Assembly: GCA_934621485.1 (NCBI GenBank)
Contig: CAKTUS010000111.1
Location: 1 to 8,136, forward strand
Direction of reading: 5' to 3'
DNA: 8,136 nucleotides
Source: an uncultured Clostridia bacterium
GTDB taxonomy: Bacteria > Bacillota > Clostridia > Christensenellales > Aristaeellaceae
Of this stretch, positions 4,835 to 8,136 are shown piece after piece. The notes under the pieces were generated by a model that did no database searches, was not told the DNA's origin, and saw nothing but the letters and a program-made list of their open reading frames with translations. The position numbers were made by a program, and so were the translations under genes. Every line of letters starts with the position of its first letter. The stretch's first letter is position 1.

Positions 4835-7420
4835 TTGCGTAAACGAAAGCTGTCCAAGGAAGGCAAGTCCTATAACCTGAACGTGCGCTATGTGGTATTT
4901 CTGGTTATTGTGCTGGGTATGTTCGGCTATCTGGTAAGCGGATTGGCCAATTTGCAGCTCAGCACCAGCGAGGAATATACCGATAAGGCGGAAAGCCGCC
5001 GCACCACCACCATTGCCCTGCGCGGCAGCCGCGGCATGATTACCGACGCCGACGCCGTGATTCTGGCCCGGGATGAGGAGGTATACAACGTTACCTTCTA
5101 TCGCGACGCCAGTGAAAAAGACTATGTTTCCTTCACTGAATCCATCCGTCAGGCCATTGAAATTATTGAAGGCAACGGAAACGAGCTGGCTGTCAGCTCT
5201 GTTTTTCAGCGCAATGAAGAAACAGGGGAATGGGAGTTCAACTTTGGCAGCGGCGTAAGCGAATCTGTTTTGCAAACCCGCGAATCCCAGTGGCGCAGCA
5301 ACAACTACCTGACCGCCGCCCGCTATCCCAACGCGGCGGACTGCATGACGCTGCTGAAAAAACGTTATAAGATTTATACCCAAGAGGATGTGGGCGTGCT
5401 GACCGGTGATGAACTGCAAGGCCGGGTTCTGCTGGACGAGGAAACCATGCTGAAGGTGATGGCCGTTTTCAGCGAAATGCAGATGAATCTGTTCAACTCG
5501 CAGCCCATTGTCATTGCCGAAAATGTGCCCTATGAAACCGTTATCGAAATTGAAACACGGTCCATGACCCTTCCGGGTATGGAAATTGCCATGGGCACCA
5601 AGCGTGTATACCCCCGCGGCACACTGGCGGCGCAGGTCATCGGCTATATCGGCGCCATTCCCTCCACCAACAAGTGGCTGGAAATCAAGGATAAGGGTTA
5701 TAAATACTCCGATAGCATTGGTCTGGATGGCGTCGAAGCGTCCATGGAGGACTGGCTGACCCAGAATACCGATTTGCGCCAGGGCTACCGGGTTGTGGAG
5801 CGCAATAATGTGGGAAAGATTACCCGCGAATTGAGCTATACCGAGCCGGAGGATGGCAACAATGTAAAGCTGACCATTGTTGCCAGCTATCAGCAGCAGG
5901 CGGAACGCGCCTTGGCTGAAAACGTTGCCAATACCCGCAATGAGCAGGAAAAAAAGCTGATGGACGAAGGCTGGCTGGACCAGAACAAGGAGGATATCGC
6001 CACCCGTAAATGGACGAAATATCCCCTCTCGCTGGCTGACCGCGCCGCCATGATGGTGGTGGATATGGAGGGACGGGTACTGGCCATGGCCAATTATCCC
6101 ACCTACGACCTGAACGGCCTGGTGGCGGCCGGCGAGGAAAGCCGCGTTATTCTGTCCGATACCCGAAATGTGCTGATGAACTACAATATTCACGCCCGCG
6201 GCACGCCCGGTTCTATTTTCAAGATGGTTTCGTCGTTGGGCGCGCTGTTGGACGGAAAGCTGTATACCAATGAAACCATCAGCGACGGCGGCCGCTTTAT
6301 GCTGGTAACGAATGTGGAAAGCCAGGCTCCTAAGTGCTGGATTTCCGAGCGGAACCGTTATCTGCATCAGAACCAGACCATCATTCAGGGCCTGCAAAAC
6401 AGCTGTAACTATTTCTTCTATACCCTGGGGTATCGCCTGGGTGAAACCCGGCTGTACCAGTACGCCAGCGAATTTGGCCTTACCAGCAAAACCGGTCTGG
6501 ACCTGCCCGGCGAGGAGCGCAGCGTGGTGGGCTGTCAAACCAGCCTGTATGACCCGGACAAAGCCATGGACGAAGCCTCGCAGGACACGGCCGTGCCCAT
6601 CATCGTGTTTAACTCCATCAAAAGCCATTTGCGCAACTGCGGCGCAACTCGAAACATTACGTATGATAACGAGCGCCTGAACAAGTGCGTGAAGCGCCTC
6701 ATGGATATGGCGGTGAACACCAGCCAGACGGACTGGCTGCAATACATGCGTCCCATCCTGATGGAAGAATTGAATATGACCCGTGAGATGGTGTACACCC
6801 AGTCCATTATCGGCGATACGTACAACTATCTGAACGATATTAAGTGGGGTAATTCGCAAACCGTTCAGGTAGCCATCGGCCAGTCCATCACCGTGGTAAC
6901 CCCTGCGGCCGTCAGCCGCTATGTAGCGGCGCTTGGCAACGGCGGAACCGTGTATAACCTGATGCTGGTGGATTCCATCACGTCGCCCGAGGGCGATATC
7001 ATCAGCCAGCGGGCCCCCACCGTGTTTAACAAGTTTGAAGGCGCCGAGGAATACCTGCCCTACATTCTCAAAGGCATGGAGGGCGTGGTGGACGAAAGCG
7101 GTACCGCCGGTAAGTACTTCCGCGGATGGAAATATCAGGACCGCGTGTGCGCGAAAACAGGAACCGCCGAGGTGACCACCATCGACCTGGAAAACAACTC
7201 CTGGTTCGTTATGCTGGCGCCCTATGCATGCGATATGTCCAGCGGCGAGCCCGTGATTACCGAGCAGCCGGAGATTGCCGTGGTGGTGTTCATTCCCAGC
7301 GGCTATAGCGGCGGCATGGGCGCCATTGCGGCCCGTGAGTTTGTGGAATGGTATCTGGACCAGAAGGACCTGCGTACCGAAAACAGCGAGTTCCCCAGCG
7401 GCAACGAGCTGACTCCGTAA
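4835..7420 (+). CDS. mrdA: Penicillin-binding protein 2 (class B transpeptidase), enlarged
   Basis: This is a class B PBP that cross-links peptidoglycan during elongation, with MreC/MreD and a RodA-type polymerase. Seen: a cytoplasmic basic start, one membrane anchor (about 19-41), the head/dimer region (RGSRGMITDADAVILA, 63-78, and IGLDGVEAS, 295-303) and a transpeptidase domain with SIFK (Ser460 nucleophile, Lys463), SCN (523-525) and KTG (774-776). The context NSCNYFFYTLGYRLG is typical of clostridial PBP2/SpoVD. At 861 residues it is longer than E. coli PBP2 (about 630) or B. subtilis PbpA (about 715). Between LPGEE (557-561) and QVAIGQS (678-684) lie 116 residues where I expect about 25, so there is an inserted subdomain of about 90. 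The TTG start at 4835 is set by GGAGGTGA (4821-4828), six bases upstream. SpoVD is less likely because mreD lies directly upstream. Confidence 0.94.
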   Translation: MRKRKLSKEGKSYNLNVRYVVFLVIVLGMFGYLVSGLANLQLSTSEEYTDKAESRRTTTIALRGSRGMITDADAVILARDEEVYNVTFYRDASEKDYVSFTESIRQAIEIIEGNGNELAVSSVFQRNEETGEWEFNFGSGVSESVLQTRESQWRSNNYLTAARYPNAADCMTLLKKRYKIYTQEDVGVLTGDELQGRVLLDEETMLKVMAVFSEMQMNLFNSQPIVIAENVPYETVIEIETRSMTLPGMEIAMGTKRVYPRGTLAAQVIGYIGAIPSTNKWLEIKDKGYKYSDSIGLDGVEASMEDWLTQNTDLRQGYRVVERNNVGKITRELSYTEPEDGNNVKLTIVASYQQQAERALAENVANTRNEQEKKLMDEGWLDQNKEDIATRKWTKYPLSLADRAAMMVVDMEGRVLAMANYPTYDLNGLVAAGEESRVILSDTRNVLMNYNIHARGTPGSIFKMVSSLGALLDGKLYTNETISDGGRFMLVTNVESQAPKCWISERNRYLHQNQTIIQGLQNSCNYFFYTLGYRLGETRLYQYASEFGLTSKTGLDLPGEERSVVGCQTSLYDPDKAMDEASQDTAVPIIVFNSIKSHLRNCGATRNITYDNERLNKCVKRLMDMAVNTSQTDWLQYMRPILMEELNMTREMVYTQSIIGDTYNYLNDIKWGNSQTVQVAIGQSITVVTPAAVSRYVAALGNGGTVYNLMLVDSITSPEGDIISQRAPTVFNKFEGAEEYLPYILKGMEGVVDESGTAGKYFRGWKYQDRVCAKTGTAEVTTIDLENNSWFVMLAPYACDMSSGEPVITEQPEIAVVVFIPSGYSGGMGAIAAREFVEWYLDQKDLRTENSEFPSGNELTP

Positions 7421-7447
7421 CCCTTTTGATACAAGGAGGCAATACCA

Positions 7448-8136
7448 ATGAGTCAGTCATGGCTGGTTGTATCCGGCAAAGGCGGCGTAGGAAAATCCAT
7501 GGTGGCGTCGGCGCTGGGAACGGCCCTGGCACAGCGGCATCTGCAATGCTGCCTGGTGGATACGGATATCGGCCTGCGCAGCCTGGATATGCTGCTTGGC
7601 ATGCAGAATAAAGTGGTATATGACGTACTGGACGTGGCACGGAAGGATTGTAAGCTGAAATACGCCTTAATTCGCCATCCATTGCACCAGGATCTTTCTC
7701 TGCTGCCGGCAGCTCAGCTGGGCGATGTAACGCAGCTGGATGAGGAGGATGTGGCGCGGATTGTGCGTAAGCTGAAAAAGCGGGTGGGCTACGTACTGCT
7801 GGATGCGCCTGCCGGTGTGGGCCGCGGCGTAACGAACCTGCTGCCTGCAACGGATCATACGGTTTTGGTGGTAACGCCGGACGATTTGTCCATTCGTGAT
7901 GGCGAGCGGGTGATCGCCATGCTGGAGGATGCGGGAAAGGCCCGTCCCATGCTGATTGTGAACCGGGTTGTGCCTGAGCTGGTTGCCTCCGGCGATATGT
8001 ACAGCCCGCAAACGGTAGCCGCTACGCTGGATGCACCGCTGCTGGGCTATGTGCCGGAGGATCGCCAGGTGCTGTGCGCCATCAACCGCCATGAAAGCTT
8101 TATGGAACATGCCGGTCCCGCACAGGAGGCCATGGA
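7448..8136 (+). CDS. minD: Septum site-determining ATPase MinD (partial, runs off the window)
   Basis: MinD is a membrane-associated ParA/MinD-type ATPase that, with MinC and MinE or DivIVA partners, keeps division at mid-cell. The 229 codons visible have no stop; family members are about 260-270 residues. Seen: a deviant Walker A, SGKGGVGKS (9-17, Lys11 and Lys16), DTDIGLRSLD (38-47, with Asp38 and Asp40 at the positions of the E. coli residues), NKVVYDVLDV (54-63), LLPAAQ (85-90) and Walker B YVLLDAPAGVG (115-125). The Walker A is followed by Ser-Met rather than the usual Thr-Thr. AGGAGG (7434-7439), eight bases before the ATG, is strong. The C-terminal membrane-targeting helix is beyond the window. 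It follows mrdA by 27 bases with no room for minC. Another MinD/ParA-family ATPase is possible but less likely here. Confidence 0.9.
   Translation, partial: MSQSWLVVSGKGGVGKSMVASALGTALAQRHLQCCLVDTDIGLRSLDMLLGMQNKVVYDVLDVARKDCKLKYALIRHPLHQDLSLLPAAQLGDVTQLDEEDVARIVRKLKKRVGYVLLDAPAGVGRGVTNLLPATDHTVLVVTPDDLSIRDGERVIAMLEDAGKARPMLIVNRVVPELVASGDMYSPQTVAATLDAPLLGYVPEDRQVLCAINRHESFMEHAGPAQEAM

Noticed and set aside
4388..6859. An 823-codon open frame on the minus strand
   Set aside because: It lies antisense to mreD and mrdA, has a His/Gly/Val-rich composition typical of mirrored GC-rich codons, no family motif and no ribosome binding site context. The plus strand has clear MreD and PBP2 motifs.
1..8136. 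CRISPR array, tRNA or rRNA
   Set aside because: I saw no regularly spaced repeats, no tRNA cloverleaf or T-loop pattern and no rRNA segments on either strand.

Overview
The window looks like chromosomal DNA of a moderately GC-rich anaerobic Firmicute of the Clostridia, probably a gut lineage. Three things point there: a clostridial-style maf-mre-PBP2-min gene order, Gram-positive type ribosome binding sites and a TTG start, and a PBP2 whose SCN-motif context resembles clostridial relatives. The genus cannot be fixed from the sequence.

Bases 1 to about 815 read as the edge of an integrative or mobilizable element. They are AT-richer (for example 22/60 G+C at 421-480, against 39/60 at 2401-2460 in mreB). 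They hold overlapping inverted repeats that could be an oriT, a strong intrinsic terminator, about 460 bases with no convincing gene, and a short gene for a MobC-like relaxosome accessory protein. That protein matches the family through its N-terminal half and then stops, as if a deletion joined the element to chromosomal sequence.

Bases 826-1320 hold no convincing gene. They contain several perfect or near-perfect hairpins and a 19-base direct repeat 196 bases apart, so the stretch may be a degraded dispersed repeat or a structured RNA.

From an extended -10 promoter at 1321-1329 a tight, co-directional cluster runs to the window end: maf (nucleotide pyrophosphatase), mreB, mreC, mreD, mrdA (PBP2) and the 5' part of minD. 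Gaps are 28, 12, -4, 39 and 27 bases, and no terminator was found, so this is probably one operon. The products fit together: MreB filaments, MreC/MreD and the PBP2 transpeptidase are elongasome parts that build side-wall peptidoglycan. MinD helps place the division site. RodA, MinE and possibly MinC are not in view.

The most interesting observations are in these familiar genes. MreB has Lys where the actin/Hsp70 fold normally has its catalytic Glu (EKP instead of EEP), and Val in the usual GGD motif. MreC has an extra Pro/Thr-rich tail of about 118 residues. PBP2 has about 90 extra residues between its SxN and KTG motifs. There is no minC between mrdA and minD. I see no wholly new multi-gene system.
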